This document shows, in pieces, positions 28,889 through 38,337 of a stretch of 64,000 bases of DNA. The position numbers and the translations under genes are program-made. The notes beneath the pieces are model-generated. The model saw only the letters and a list, made by a program, of their open reading frames with translations. It made no database searches and was not told the DNA's origin. Within the stretch, counting starts at the first letter, position 1. Every line of letters starts with the position of its first letter. Origin of the DNA: Stentor roeselii (taxonomy: Eukaryota; Ciliophora; Heterotrichea; Heterotrichida; Stentoridae); assembly GCA_006503475.1 (NCBI GenBank), contig RSEH01000061.1, positions 1 through 64,000 on the forward strand, read 5' to 3'.

Positions 28889-29452
28889 ATGGATCCTGTC
28901 TTACCTCTTGATGACAGTGAAGATGAAGCTTGTCTCTATCTCAAGACTGTTCAACATGAAAGACTGAGACTCTCTTGCAACCCTGCAAAGGTCCTCGAAA
29001 TCCAAACTGACGACTGGTTTATTCCGAAAAGTCAACTTCCTAATAAAGAAACCTTTCAGGTTTCTTCACAAGTTAAGGAAGAAGTTGTTAAAAGATTCAC
29101 CAGGCTCAGAAAAGAATTGCAAGAGAAAAGGAAACCAGTTGAAAAAAAAAGAAATCGTGAAATGATTCAAAGGATTTTAAATGAACAAAGACCTTTTTGG
29201 CATGTTGTGGAAGAATTAGATCATCTTGGAGTTGTCAAGGTTTTAAATGTTATTGCTGAGATGATTGAAGATTTCTTGAGACTTGAAGAATGGATTTATT
29301 GTTTGTTGTGTCTTGTTGAAATGCCTTTTGACCTTGACCTCTACTCAGTATTAAACGTTATTCTAAAGAAAGCGATGGAGTTCCAAGAAAACCCGAGTAC
29401 AAAAGTGATAATCATCATCATCACTGAGTACTTCGGACAACGTCTTCCTTGA
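28889..29452 (+). CDS. GEMIN2: Gemin2 (SIP1/Brr1)-like SMN-complex protein
   Basis: 187 residues, ending TGA. The N-terminal DEACLYLKTVQHERLRLS matches the Gemin2 segment YLRRVQIEA. The C-terminal half matches its helical domain (VVKVLNVIAEMIEDFLRLEEWIYCLLCLVEMPFDLDLYSVLNVILKKA versus human VTSVLEYLSNWFGE...LGRWLYALLACLEKPL), including the ending ITEYFGQR versus VSRYFDQR. Gemin2 binds Sm proteins and the SMN protein during spliceosomal snRNP assembly in the cytoplasm. The protein is shorter than human Gemin2 (280), mainly in the linker. An snRNP assembly factor is of interest in a genome whose introns are only 15 nt. Confidence 0.8.
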   Translation: MDPVLPLDDSEDEACLYLKTVQHERLRLSCNPAKVLEIQTDDWFIPKSQLPNKETFQVSSQVKEEVVKRFTRLRKELQEKRKPVEKKRNREMIQRILNEQRPFWHVVEELDHLGVVKVLNVIAEMIEDFLRLEEWIYCLLCLVEMPFDLDLYSVLNVILKKAMEFQENPSTKVIIIIITEYFGQRLP

Positions 29453-29475
29453 TGACTTATCTTATTTAATCCTTC

Positions 29476-30213
29476 TTAACTATCACTCACTTTTGCCTTC
29501 TTCCTTGGAGTGCCATCCGCATTCAACTTCCTGGCCTTTACAATGAAATTCGGCACAATCAAAGGCCTGACACTAGAGTTCTTCGAGTTAATCACCAGAT
29601 AAAAGCACCCGGATCGGAAGTGTGAGCTCACTTCTTTAATTACAATTTTTTTAAATAAAACTGAAGAGCTTGCCTCGACTTCTGTGGTTCCTCTGATGAT
29701 CTTGTCACCGGTCATGCTGGTTTTTAGAGCTTTTGGAGGACTTTCAGTTGTAAATAGCAGGACATTGAAAAAAGAGTTGCTGGGTAAAGTAATAGGCTGC
29801 TCGTTGCAGTCTATGACTTGAAGCAGCAGAGAAAAAGCTTTTTCTTTGAAAGCTGGACTGGGCAGGTCACTAATGAGCTGCAGAGAATAAGGAAAACTAG
29901 TCTGAGTCGTGATAAGTTTTAAAAGTTGTTCAGGATTAGTTGACTCTTCAGAAGTGCATTCAACCTGACTAGACTGAAGACCAAGCTTTGAACTAACTTT
30001 ATTGATCTTTTCAGTCGTCAATTTAGAGTCTTCTGTGATTTTCTTGATAAGGTCTTTTTGCTGCCCCAGCATTTTGAATAAAGAGAGCACCAGGGCTCCT
30101 TCTTGTGGATTCATCAGGGGCACTGGAATAGGTTTTATCATACTTGACTGGATGTGCTTCGTGCAGGTACAAGAGCCGTCACTGACTTTGCAGAGAAGAT
30201 TGAGATTACACAT
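29476..30213 (-). CDS. Unknown protein with beta-rich core and C-terminal basic (NLS-like) tail
   Basis: 245 residues. The first 80 residues contain cysteines (LLCKVSDGSCTCTKH) and a helical segment. The middle, about 110-225, looks like a beta sandwich (SLQLISDLPSPAFKEKAFSL, ITLPSNSFFNVLLF, GCFYLVINSKNSSVRPLIV). The end RKLNADGTPRKKAKVSDS resembles a nuclear localisation signal. I do not recognise the family. It converges with the Gemin2-like gene, with 23 nt between the stops. Confidence 0.65.
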   Translation of the reverse strand: MCNLNLLCKVSDGSCTCTKHIQSSMIKPIPVPLMNPQEGALVLSLFKMLGQQKDLIKKITEDSKLTTEKINKVSSKLGLQSSQVECTSEESTNPEQLLKLITTQTSFPYSLQLISDLPSPAFKEKAFSLLLQVIDCNEQPITLPSNSFFNVLLFTTESPPKALKTSMTGDKIIRGTTEVEASSSVLFKKIVIKEVSSHFRSGCFYLVINSKNSSVRPLIVPNFIVKARKLNADGTPRKKAKVSDS

Positions 30214-30516
30214 TTATATGAATGATTAGTGGTGGGCATTCAAAGTATTTTGAAAGTTTGATAATATCAGAATAGTTTAAGAATACTAGACATTCATAGT
30301 CTCAAATGAAAAAATCTTTAAAAACTCCTCATCAGAAATACTCCTTCCCTAATCCATTTATCTTCTACTTTCCCCACCACAAGATAAAAATTAATCTAAA
30401 ATCTCAAAGTCAAATCTTTGCCTAAAATTGAAACGTTTTCAAAATCCACCTTTTTACCACCCTTAATTCTAAATTTTTCATCAACGATCTCAAAGTATCT
30501 TCAAAGTTTTAAAATA

Positions 30517-32061
30517 ATGCTAATTATTTACCACTCCAAAATCCTTGAGTTCTTAACAACTCAAGAAATCGCTGAGCTTTACTTAATCAACAAAGGTCAA
30601 AACGCTTTTCTCTGCGAAATAAAAGCAATCAAGTCAAGCATCTGGCGAGGTGACCTTCCTGAAGCACTTCGAGCGAAGTTCTGGATTTACCAGTGCCCGA
30701 TTTACAAGTAATATTCATACAGGGTGCAACAAGAAGTGTGTAAAATGCTGAGAATCCCTGAGTCATTTGAAAGTCCTTATCACTTCATCCATAACTGCAT
30801 TTCCAACAACCAAAGCCCAGAAGAGTCTTCCCTTGACTTAGAACTTACGAAGACTGAGATTTTGAAAGACATTCCCAGGACCCACCTTCTGAGTAACAAT
30901 AAAAAAGAGCAGCAGCAGCTGCTCCGTATTCTTCTCGCTTTGGCCTACATAAAACCATCTATCGGGTACTGTCAAGGAATGAATTTTTTAGGAGCAGTTC
31001 TGTTAAAAGTAGTGAAAAGTGAAGAAATTTCCTTTCTTTTGCTTTTAGGAATGATAAAAAAGTGGGACATGGAAAATATGTTCGTTCCTGGAGTACCTGA
31101 CCTCTCACTTCGAGAGTATCAGATGGATTATTTTTTAAAGTCGATTTTACCTGACCTTTACCATCATTTTCACAAGGTCGGCATCACGAACGGCTTTTTC
31201 ATCACTCGTTGGTTCATGACGTTGTTTTCCACTTATCTGCCTTTTGACACTTTGCTCAGGGTTTGGGACTGTTTCTTCCTTGACGGGTGGAGAGTCATCA
31301 TCAAGTTCAGCCTCGCCCTTCTTCGTGAAATTCGTCCAGTTCTACTTGACTTCGACATGGAAGAGATCTCGAGCTACCTTCGCAAAGCAGACCAAATCAA
31401 CTACAGGTCACTCTTGTCTAAAAGCAGGTGGGTCAGGGTAAGCAACTTAGAACTAAAAAAAATCGAAGAACAGTTCTACACAGAACAAGCAACTCTTAAA
31501 CTTGTCGCTGTTGAAAACTCGCATAGCATGACTGATAAAGAATTAAAAGCTATTCGATGGGCTAAAACGAAATTTGAGACTTTTGATGGAATTACTAAAA
31601 AAGATGTTTCGGAATTTTGGAGGAAAATTGAAAAGTTAGATGGGGAATTGGAAAATTTCAGTAAACACTTTTTGATGGTTTCTATGGATTTTTTAAGGGT
31701 TAGGCATGATTTGGAGATTTTAGCGGAAAAACAGAAACTTTATCTGAGGAATTTTCAGGAAATTCAGAATGAGTATAAAAAAATCAAGTTTCCTGGATTT
31801 TTTATGAAACTTTTACCGAAGATTAATAAAAAAAGTGTCAGTGCTGGAGAAGTTAGGAAGTTTGTGAGTATTTCGGAGATAGATGTGAAAATGTGTGAGG
31901 AAAAATTGTTAAAGGTTAATTTGGAAATGCAGGATCTGCAAAAGCAGTATAAGGAAAAAGCTTGTTTGTACCGCGATGTTTTTATAAGATCACAGGAGAT
32001 ACGAGAGAGGAAGAAGATTTACTCTGAGCAGTTATGCGACTTTATTAATATTTATCATTAA
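30517..32061 (+). CDS. TBC-domain Rab GTPase-activating protein
   Basis: Exons 30517-30707 and 30723-32061 are joined by the 15-nt intron GTAATATTCATACAG; the product is 509 residues. The ATG at 30517 is chosen because the frame further upstream starts only with non-ATG codons. The TBC domain spans about 45-310: WRGDLPEALRAKFW, then KDIPRTHL carrying the catalytic arginine finger (IxxDxxR), YCQGMNFLGAVLL carrying the glutamine finger (YxQ), and FFITRWFMTLFSTYLPFDTLLRVWDCFFLDGW. Both catalytic residues are present, so GAP activity toward a Rab is likely. The remaining 190 residues are mostly coiled coil. The target Rab is unknown. Confidence 0.92.
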
Positions 32062-32189
32062 TAACTAGTGTTAAAGAGTGATTATATTTAAGATACCTTT
32101 TGATTGTCTTGAAGTATATCAATCAAAACCCAATAAAAATAATTTAAACACTAGAAAAAATAGATTTTTCATAAATCTTACATTATTAG

Positions 32190-32954
32190 CTAAAACTTAT
32201 AAAAATTTCCAACCCAGCTGAGTACACAAAAAGCCAAATAATACAAAAACGCATGCATCTGAACATGATGAATATCCATCACTTTAATCCTCTTAATTTG
32301 AAACAAAGCCCAAGGAACCAGTACCAAAGGAAGTCCTTTTCCAATCGCGAAGTTCATATCAAGTGCAAGATAGACCCAGCTAAAAAAATGCAAAAGTAAA
32401 AATATTCTATAACATCCGTACTTTCCCATTAAAATCGCAGTAGTTATAAGTTTATTCTTGATATCTTCAGCTGATTGGTTCAGTTCTTTAATCAAGTACC
32501 AGGCCTCATACACCAAAAAAATAGGCAAGTACTCAAAAATCACGAAATTCGGAGTGTCTGACAAGGCAACTGAATGAGTGATCACCCAAAAGCACCCTTC
32601 TAACAAGATCCTCATGATTCCTCCGCTGCCTTTCTTCTCGAATACGAAAGGCGGACTGTATCGCAGGACGATCAGCGCTGACGTCACTAAAAAACTGCAG
32701 AGAAATGAGTAAAAATAAGAAACCTGGAAGGAAAAAATCAATCCACCCACCAGATAAAGGCAATATAATGCAAAACAAGCAATTTCTTTGAATCGGAGAT
32801 AAGAGTCTATTGGCTTCACCTGCATCAGGCTCACTGATGATTCCATCAGGATCAGCAGAAAGGACCAGGCTAAAGTTCGCATTGATAGCAAAGGACTTTT
32901 TGAGTAGAGACTTATGATTAGAATTTCTGAGATCTTCGGAAGGACTTGCTCCAT
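32190..32954 (-). CDS. Polytopic membrane protein, possibly UbiA-like prenyltransferase relative
   Basis: 254 residues with about seven or eight hydrophobic helices. KELNQSAEDIKNKLITTAILMGKYG sits where UbiA-family enzymes have their second Asp motif (DxxxD...K.TLA..LG), and SMRTLAWSFLLILMESSVSL where the first lies, but the Asp residues are not clearly conserved. If related, it may be inactive or use an altered site. I hold the family call weakly; an unrelated membrane protein is possible. The 5' flank (plus-strand bases 32955-33110) is G-rich on the plus strand. Confidence 0.5.
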   Translation of the reverse strand: MEQVLPKISEILIISLYSKSPLLSMRTLAWSFLLILMESSVSLMQVKPIDSYLRFKEIACFALYCLYLVGGLIFSFQVSYFYSFLCSFLVTSALIVLRYSPPFVFEKKGSGGIMRILLEGCFWVITHSVALSDTPNFVIFEYLPIFLVYEAWYLIKELNQSAEDIKNKLITTAILMGKYGCYRIFLLLHFFSWVYLALDMNFAIGKGLPLVLVPWALFQIKRIKVMDIHHVQMHAFLYYLAFCVLSWVGNFYKF

Positions 32955-33844
32955 TTTTTAGATTATTTTTGGGTTTTGTGTTGGGGGTGATTAGGAGATT
33001 AGGAGATTAGGAGGAGTTTTTGGGATGAGGATTGGAATTTAGGGGTTTTATGTTGAGATGAGGTTGGAGGGAAGGGGAGAGCTTAGATTTGGTTTTAGGG
33101 TTGGATTAGGTCAAATTAAAGATATAATTAAAAAAATACTTCAAACTTTACATATTTTATATTAACTGGCTAATCGAACCAAAATACTCGAAAATCCTCT
33201 TACCCTCTCTCAAAATTCGAACACATTGATACAATTGAAAATAGAAAGCCATTTGAAAAAACTCGAAAAAAACTGCTTTAATTACCAAATCACTTAAATA
33301 AATAAATCCTAGACTCAAGTAAGACAGGGAAAGAAATCAAGTCTACCTAATCCTGAAACCCATTCGACCAAGTCAAGAATTTTAATAGTTTTCAAATCAG
33401 AGCGCATGCCAGACAACCTACCTATCGCAAGAAGATAATAAAATTAAAAGATTTTCTAGATGATGGACCCTAATCTACCCTAAAATTACAGTTTTTGAGA
33501 AAGATTTTTATACTTTTAGGGTTATAAAGTAGTTGCTGGTAGCTTAATTATCTTAAATAATTTTCAAGTATATTTTACTTTTATATGAATATTGTTAAGA
33601 TTATGAGTCCCTCAATCAATCCCACACTCAAAGCATTATTTATGAAAAAATAGTAAATAATCATTAAACAGATGATTATTTGTTGTATATCTAAAAATTC
33701 TCTAAAATTATCACTTGTTGACAGACTTATTGATAGTAATCAAGAGAAATGAATCTAAATTCTTATCAAACCCAATTATGTACAAAATTTTTCATTTTAT
33801 CATATCTTTCCTTTCCTAAAGATCGCTTGATACTTCTATTATAA
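32955..33844. other. Intergenic region with G-rich start
   Basis: 890 bases between divergent genes. Bases 32955-33110 are G-rich and C-poor on the plus strand, with a short direct repeat of GATTAGGA (three copies near 32988-33013) and TTTAGGGTTGGATTAGG near 33093. It lies upstream of the UbiA-like gene and repeats the strand bias seen elsewhere. No telomeric array: the TTAGG-like words are not tandem. The remainder is AT-rich without a gene. Confidence 0.55.
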
Positions 33845-34459
33845 ATGTATCCTGAGCTCAAACATCAGATCGAAAATCTAGATCAAGAACTCTCTGAAGT
33901 CGAACAAGAGGCTATTGAAATGATCTTATCAAGTAGTCTTGATCTTATTCAAGAGAAACTAAAAGATTCTTACTTAAAGATACAATCTCAGCTTTCAATT
34001 AAACTACTCCTTTGTAAAAATTTCGAAGACTTAAAGCCTAAACACATATGGATAAAATTTAGATCTCTTAAAAACCTCAAAAAATACATCAATTCAGAAC
34101 TATTTGAAATCGAATTAACTGAGATACTTGATACAATCGAAGAACTGATTTTAGAAAAAAATTCTCAAGACTTAGACGAAATTTTAGATTTTTGTTTTAG
34201 TTTCAGTAAAACTTCAGGAATTTTCACTTCAAAAGAAACCATATTGGGATACGCTAATAGGATAGTTCAAATATCTGCTATTAATGATGATATAAATGCT
34301 ATTAAAAAAATGATTGAACAAAATAACCAAAGAGATACAATTTTGGATTTTATCTTAAAAAATTTCAAAAATAATCAGAAGATACTTGAAAGACTTGCAT
34401 TATTTTTATTTGATTCAGGTCAAATAGAAATATCAGAAGATATTTCATCCTTTTTTTAA
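33845..34459 (+). CDS. Helical protein of unknown function, N-terminal part of an interrupted frame
   Basis: 204 residues, Leu/Ile/Glu/Lys-rich and almost all helical (LKHQIENLDQELSEVEQEAIEMI, IELTEILDTIEELILEKNSQ). It ends at a TAA (34457-34459) right after a run of T. The same frame stays open after that stop for 17 codons up to the ATG at 34514 and on to 34984, with the same helical, acidic/basic composition. No GT lies close enough upstream for a 15-nt intron to remove the TAA. So this is either a short gene, a recently broken gene, or one read through. Confidence 0.5.
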   Translation: MYPELKHQIENLDQELSEVEQEAIEMILSSSLDLIQEKLKDSYLKIQSQLSIKLLLCKNFEDLKPKHIWIKFRSLKNLKKYINSELFEIELTEILDTIEELILEKNSQDLDEILDFCFSFSKTSGIFTSKETILGYANRIVQISAINDDINAIKKMIEQNNQRDTILDFILKNFKNNQKILERLALFLFDSGQIEISEDISSFF

Positions 34460-34513
34460 AAACTCAATGTTGAAAAAGATTATATATTTTCAGAAGAAGC
34501 TAAAAAAAAACAA

Positions 34514-34984
34514 ATGGATCTTGAAGAAGTTTTTAGAATATTAGAGTTAATCGACTCTGAGCTTGTTGAAAATTTTTATCTTCAAGACATTCCTCTCGAT
34601 GAGTGCCACATTTCGTTAATGCAAAAGGCGCAAGAATTATATGAAAACTTTGAAAATGAACTTGAAAGAAAAATAAAAAATTATAAAAAAACAGCAAAAG
34701 AGACTATTCCTCAGATTGATGGAATTTTAGCAGAATTTATTTCACAAATCCTTGACTCTGAAAATCAAAAAGTACTGCTAAAATCAATCAGAAATCTAAA
34801 AAAAAATACCCCAATTATTTCATTTAAAAAAGTTTTAGAGTCAATGACTCATTTTCCGCTTGAATTACAATATATCTATTGTGAACTTTTGATACTATTT
34901 TCAGAAAATCCTTGCAGAGCCTTGAATTTTTTATTTTGTTCAGATTTTGTTACTCAGTCTATGAGACTGGTTTTAGAAAGTTAA
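34514..34984 (+). CDS. Helical protein of unknown function, C-terminal part of the same frame
   Basis: 156 residues from an ATG that is in frame with the preceding 204-residue segment, separated by one TAA and 17 sense codons (KLNVEKDYIFSEEAKKKQ). Composition and helical character match the upstream part (LEEVFRILELIDSELVENF, LLKSIRNLKKNTP), so I favour one ancestral gene of about 379 codons. No family recognised. Confidence 0.5.
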   Translation: MDLEEVFRILELIDSELVENFYLQDIPLDECHISLMQKAQELYENFENELERKIKNYKKTAKETIPQIDGILAEFISQILDSENQKVLLKSIRNLKKNTPIISFKKVLESMTHFPLELQYIYCELLILFSENPCRALNFLFCSDFVTQSMRLVLES

Positions 34985-35575
34985 GATAAAAATTAGCATA
35001 AATATCTTGTCTTAATCATTTGATTGAAGATAATTCATGTATAATATTTTGAATATTTATTAGGAGAATCTTTGATTTTATTTTTAAATTAGGGTAATTA
35101 GATCCATATCAGTTTCCACGTTTGAGAAAATGAAGGAAAAAAATAATTTCAGGCAAAGACAAACTTAGGTACTAAAGGTTTAAAAATGAATTCTAAAAGC
35201 TCTTGATTTTCGGTTTCATGTTGTAGTAGTATCAGATTCTTGATAAAATATCCAGTTTATACCATTTAAAATATTTTAACTTCACGTTCTTAATAAAATC
35301 AATAGTTTAAAGGTTTTTTCTAATCGTTCTTGAAAAACACCGATTCTTCATTAAATTAATAATAATTATATCTGTAAACAATCCCATCTAGCATTCATTC
35401 AATAAAAGTCCCATTATCAAGTTTCCTTATAATAAACTTAATGATATTCAATAAAAATCAAATTTCCATGACTTCCAAAAAGGTTTATTATTAAGGTTGA
35501 CTAAAGTAAGGTTTTGATATTATAATAGAGTAAATATTAAAAGGCTCAAATAATTAACTAATAAAGAAAGATTGA
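34985..35575. other. AT-rich convergent intergenic region
   Basis: 591 bases between the plus-strand helical gene and the minus-strand 136-residue gene. No open frame, repeat array or RNA gene recognised. Confidence 0.5.
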
Positions 35576-35986
35576 TTATTCTATGGGTTTTGGATTATTT
35601 AGAAAAGATTTTATCTTGTTTCTTGGGTTTTTAAGCTTGATGTTGAGTCTAGGGATTTTTAAATTTTTGCTAAATTCAAGGTTGTTCAAATAAATTAGAT
35701 TACTTTTCCTCTCATGAATTTTGCTATAAGGTTTGTATGATGTGATCACCTTTTTTTTGGTTAACAAAGGAGTAACTCTTGTTGGTTCTTGACGAGTGAG
35801 AAGAGAACTGTAGCTGACAACCCTTGAAACATTAGAAACTGGTAAAGAGTCAATAAGACGAGATGAGAACTTTGAATAAATAGGAAAAATTATCTTTGGA
35901 GTGTTCGATGAAGATGAGAAATTTGAGACTGGAGAGGATCCTTTAGAAAAATATCCTGAAACTCCAAACTTTTCATAGAGAGCCAT
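35576..35986 (-). CDS. Small basic serine-rich protein of unknown function
   Basis: 136 residues with Ser-rich N-terminal half (SSPVSNFSSSSNTPK) and Lys/Asn/Leu-rich C-terminal half (NLKIPRLNIKLKNPRNKIKSF). No domain, signal peptide or membrane helix. The isolated position and low complexity make it less certain than its neighbours, but the ATG-to-TAG frame is well above chance length in this AT-rich setting. Confidence 0.45.
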   Translation of the reverse strand: MALYEKFGVSGYFSKGSSPVSNFSSSSNTPKIIFPIYSKFSSRLIDSLPVSNVSRVVSYSSLLTRQEPTRVTPLLTKKKVITSYKPYSKIHERKSNLIYLNNLEFSKNLKIPRLNIKLKNPRNKIKSFLNNPKPIE

Positions 35987-36342
35987 ATTAATATAATCAA
36001 TTGATTAGGATGCATATATGGATGAAATAGTTTCGCTATCGAATAGGATTAAATATATAATAAGTATAAATAAAACCATCTCATCATAAAGATGTTTTAA
36101 ATTTCATGTTAACCTGTCAATTATAAGAAAAACTAAATCAATCGATTACCATAACCTTAATTTACACAAAGATATAAAAACTCAATCAACTACTTCAAAA
36201 CAATCAAAATTTTTAATTCCAGAAAAAACTAATTCTAAAACAATCAAATGATTTCCACCCCAAAAATCTTTTCAAAAGTCCTAAACCCTAAAATCTCTAA
36301 TCAAAAACCCAAATCAATCCAAAATCAATAAAATACCTTAAA
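35987..36342. promoter_or_regulatory. G-depleted 5' flank of the coiled-coil gene
   Basis: By hand count, 36181-36342 holds only 3 G but 39 C on the plus strand directly before the ATG at 36343. The bias is confined to the flank and does not continue into the coding region. It is the best example of a pattern also seen at 27618-27780 (opposite strand), 55501-55615 and 63781-64000. Confidence 0.5.
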
Positions 36343-38229
36343 ATGACAGACAAACGTCCAAGATTTTTTCTTCAAAATTCTCCAAGAAAATCAATCTTCA
36401 CTCCAGACCTATACAAAAACACTGAAATAATCCTCAATCCCAGCCGAAACTCAACAACCCAATCAAGACAAGCGACCCACTTTGACCAAGAGTCACATTC
36501 AAAGCAAGTACAGTTAACCTCAAGATCATCAATCCTTTCATCCCATCTCCAAAAAGAAAAGCAAAGGTCAGATCTAGTCCACCTAAACAAACTCAAGCTA
36601 GAATCACACGAATTGCTTCAAACCGATCACCTAAAGCAAAAACTCCATCATCGTCGAGTAAATTCCGAGACCCTTTCATCCCAATTCCTTCAAAGCCGAG
36701 TATCCCAAGTGTTAAAAAATCTCTCAAATTTAAAGCCAAATTACGAAAAAGCATTAAAAACTGAAATTTCCGCAAAATCCAAGATTTTAGCGAAAAATTC
36801 TTCAAAACTTCAGCAAAAGCCTCAAAAAATCGCAGATACTTTAAACAAGCCAGGAGTGACGACTTGGTTAAATCTTGCATCAGGTGGAAAGCTCAGGTCT
36901 TCAAGTCTGGACCTCCCCGCGCCCAGTGGGTCGAGGACCTTGAAGACCTGGGACATTTTTTCAGGGTACCTCGGAGCGGACTGCAAGAAACCAGCAGAAG
37001 TGGAGATTGAGCCTCAGTCAAAGGAAGAGAGAGGCTTTTGTTACAAGCTTGACCCTATTTATCGCGCTTATACCTTAGGCCAAGCTGTTCATTACTTGCA
37101 ACTTCGAAAAGAAGGTGTTAAAAAAAAAGTCGCTGCACGTTTAAGTCAACGGATTTATTGCAACTTGCATCAAAAACAAGTCACTTTTGAAAAAAATTAC
37201 TCAGAGGAAGACTTGGAATATCAGAAACTTGTAGAAAGATTTGAAAAGTTCGCAAATTTAAATCTTATTAAAGAAGGTGAAATTGTCAAAGAAGAGAAAA
37301 TCGACCCTGGACTATTAAAAATTCCGAAAAAAACTCAAAAAAATGTAGAAGAACATTTTGAAGCTTTTAAAAAAGAACAAATTTCTCAAGAAACTCAAAT
37401 TGTTCAAGTTAAGCCAAAAATGGACCCGAAACTTTTAGAGATTAAAAAAATTTTAAGAAAGTCGAAAATTTCTAAAGCGCTTTTTACGGCTGAACCTCAG
37501 GAAACGTCGAGAAGTGAGTTTAAGGAAGAGCAGAGTGATGGAAGTGAAAAACCTTTGCAGGAGTTCTCGAAGGATAAAGTTGTAAAGTTTTTGATTAGTG
37601 CTGTTTTGCCGAAAAGAGAGATTGTTAAAGATGAGGAAGGTCAAGAAGAGGTTCATGAGATTCAGATGGAAGAAGTTAAATTAAATGAATCAAGTGAAAA
37701 AATTGAAATTGTTAAGGAAAAAGATCCTGAAGAAAAAATGGTTGTTAAAGTTGTTGACTTTCATTTTCCTAAATTCGAAGAAAAAAGAGGGAAAAGTAAA
37801 AAAGTTACTGTTAAAAGTTTAGCTGTTGATGAAAAATCTAAGAAGAAAATGGATATTAAACAAGAAATTCAATTTAAAAGTAACTTGATTCTGCAACAAG
37901 GTCTTGCAAAAAAACTTGAAAAGTTAAAAGCTCTTGCAGAAGAAAAGAAAAAAGCTAAAGAAGAAACTCTTCGAGAAATACAAAAAAAAAAACATGAGTT
38001 TATGTCAAAAGTTCAAAATATGAAAGAAAAAAAAATACTTGACACTGAGGCAGAAACTGAGCAAGTCTTAAAAAGAGCTCATGAAAAATTCAGAATTGTT
38101 GAAGAAAATAAGAAAAAACTTGAGTTTGAAAAAGAAAAGAAACGTGAAGAACAAAGGCAGATCTACGAGTCTCAAAGAAATTTCTTAGAATACCTGAGAA
38201 GTCTAAGCTTGACAAAGAACGAGCCTTAG
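36343..38229 (+). CDS. Large basic protein with long C-terminal coiled coil
   Basis: 628 residues. The N-terminal 200 are Ser/Asn/Gln/Lys-rich and disordered. A short more conserved-looking block at 200-310 contains GFCYKLDPIYRAYTLGQAVHYLQLRKEGVKKKVAARLSQRIY in pieces. After charged linkers, residues about 500-620 form a single long helix (KKLEKLKALAEEKKKAKEE, KKHEFMSKVQNMKEKK, LEFEKEKKREEQRQIYESQ). No family recognised. Such proteins are often cytoskeletal in ciliates (inference). Confidence 0.7.
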   Translation: MTDKRPRFFLQNSPRKSIFTPDLYKNTEIILNPSRNSTTQSRQATHFDQESHSKQVQLTSRSSILSSHLQKEKQRSDLVHLNKLKLESHELLQTDHLKQKLHHRRVNSETLSSQFLQSRVSQVLKNLSNLKPNYEKALKTEISAKSKILAKNSSKLQQKPQKIADTLNKPGVTTWLNLASGGKLRSSSLDLPAPSGSRTLKTWDIFSGYLGADCKKPAEVEIEPQSKEERGFCYKLDPIYRAYTLGQAVHYLQLRKEGVKKKVAARLSQRIYCNLHQKQVTFEKNYSEEDLEYQKLVERFEKFANLNLIKEGEIVKEEKIDPGLLKIPKKTQKNVEEHFEAFKKEQISQETQIVQVKPKMDPKLLEIKKILRKSKISKALFTAEPQETSRSEFKEEQSDGSEKPLQEFSKDKVVKFLISAVLPKREIVKDEEGQEEVHEIQMEEVKLNESSEKIEIVKEKDPEEKMVVKVVDFHFPKFEEKRGKSKKVTVKSLAVDEKSKKKMDIKQEIQFKSNLILQQGLAKKLEKLKALAEEKKKAKEETLREIQKKKHEFMSKVQNMKEKKILDTEAETEQVLKRAHEKFRIVEENKKKLEFEKEKKREEQRQIYESQRNFLEYLRSLSLTKNEP

Positions 38230-38337
38230 TAATTAACTGGGATACTAATTATTTTGGTTTATTAATTAACTGGTTCAATAATTATTTAATTAGTGTTTTT
38301 TACTTATCCACATGATAAAAATCCAATTATCTAATAA

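Noticed and set aside
31438-31450. GTAAGCAACTTAG (13 nt) in the TBC gene
   Set aside because: Length 13 would break an otherwise continuous frame with good coding character; taken as chance.
32985-33110. TTAGG-like words resembling telomeric repeat
   Set aside because: Words are irregular and not in tandem array, and the region is internal and part of a strand-biased 5' flank.
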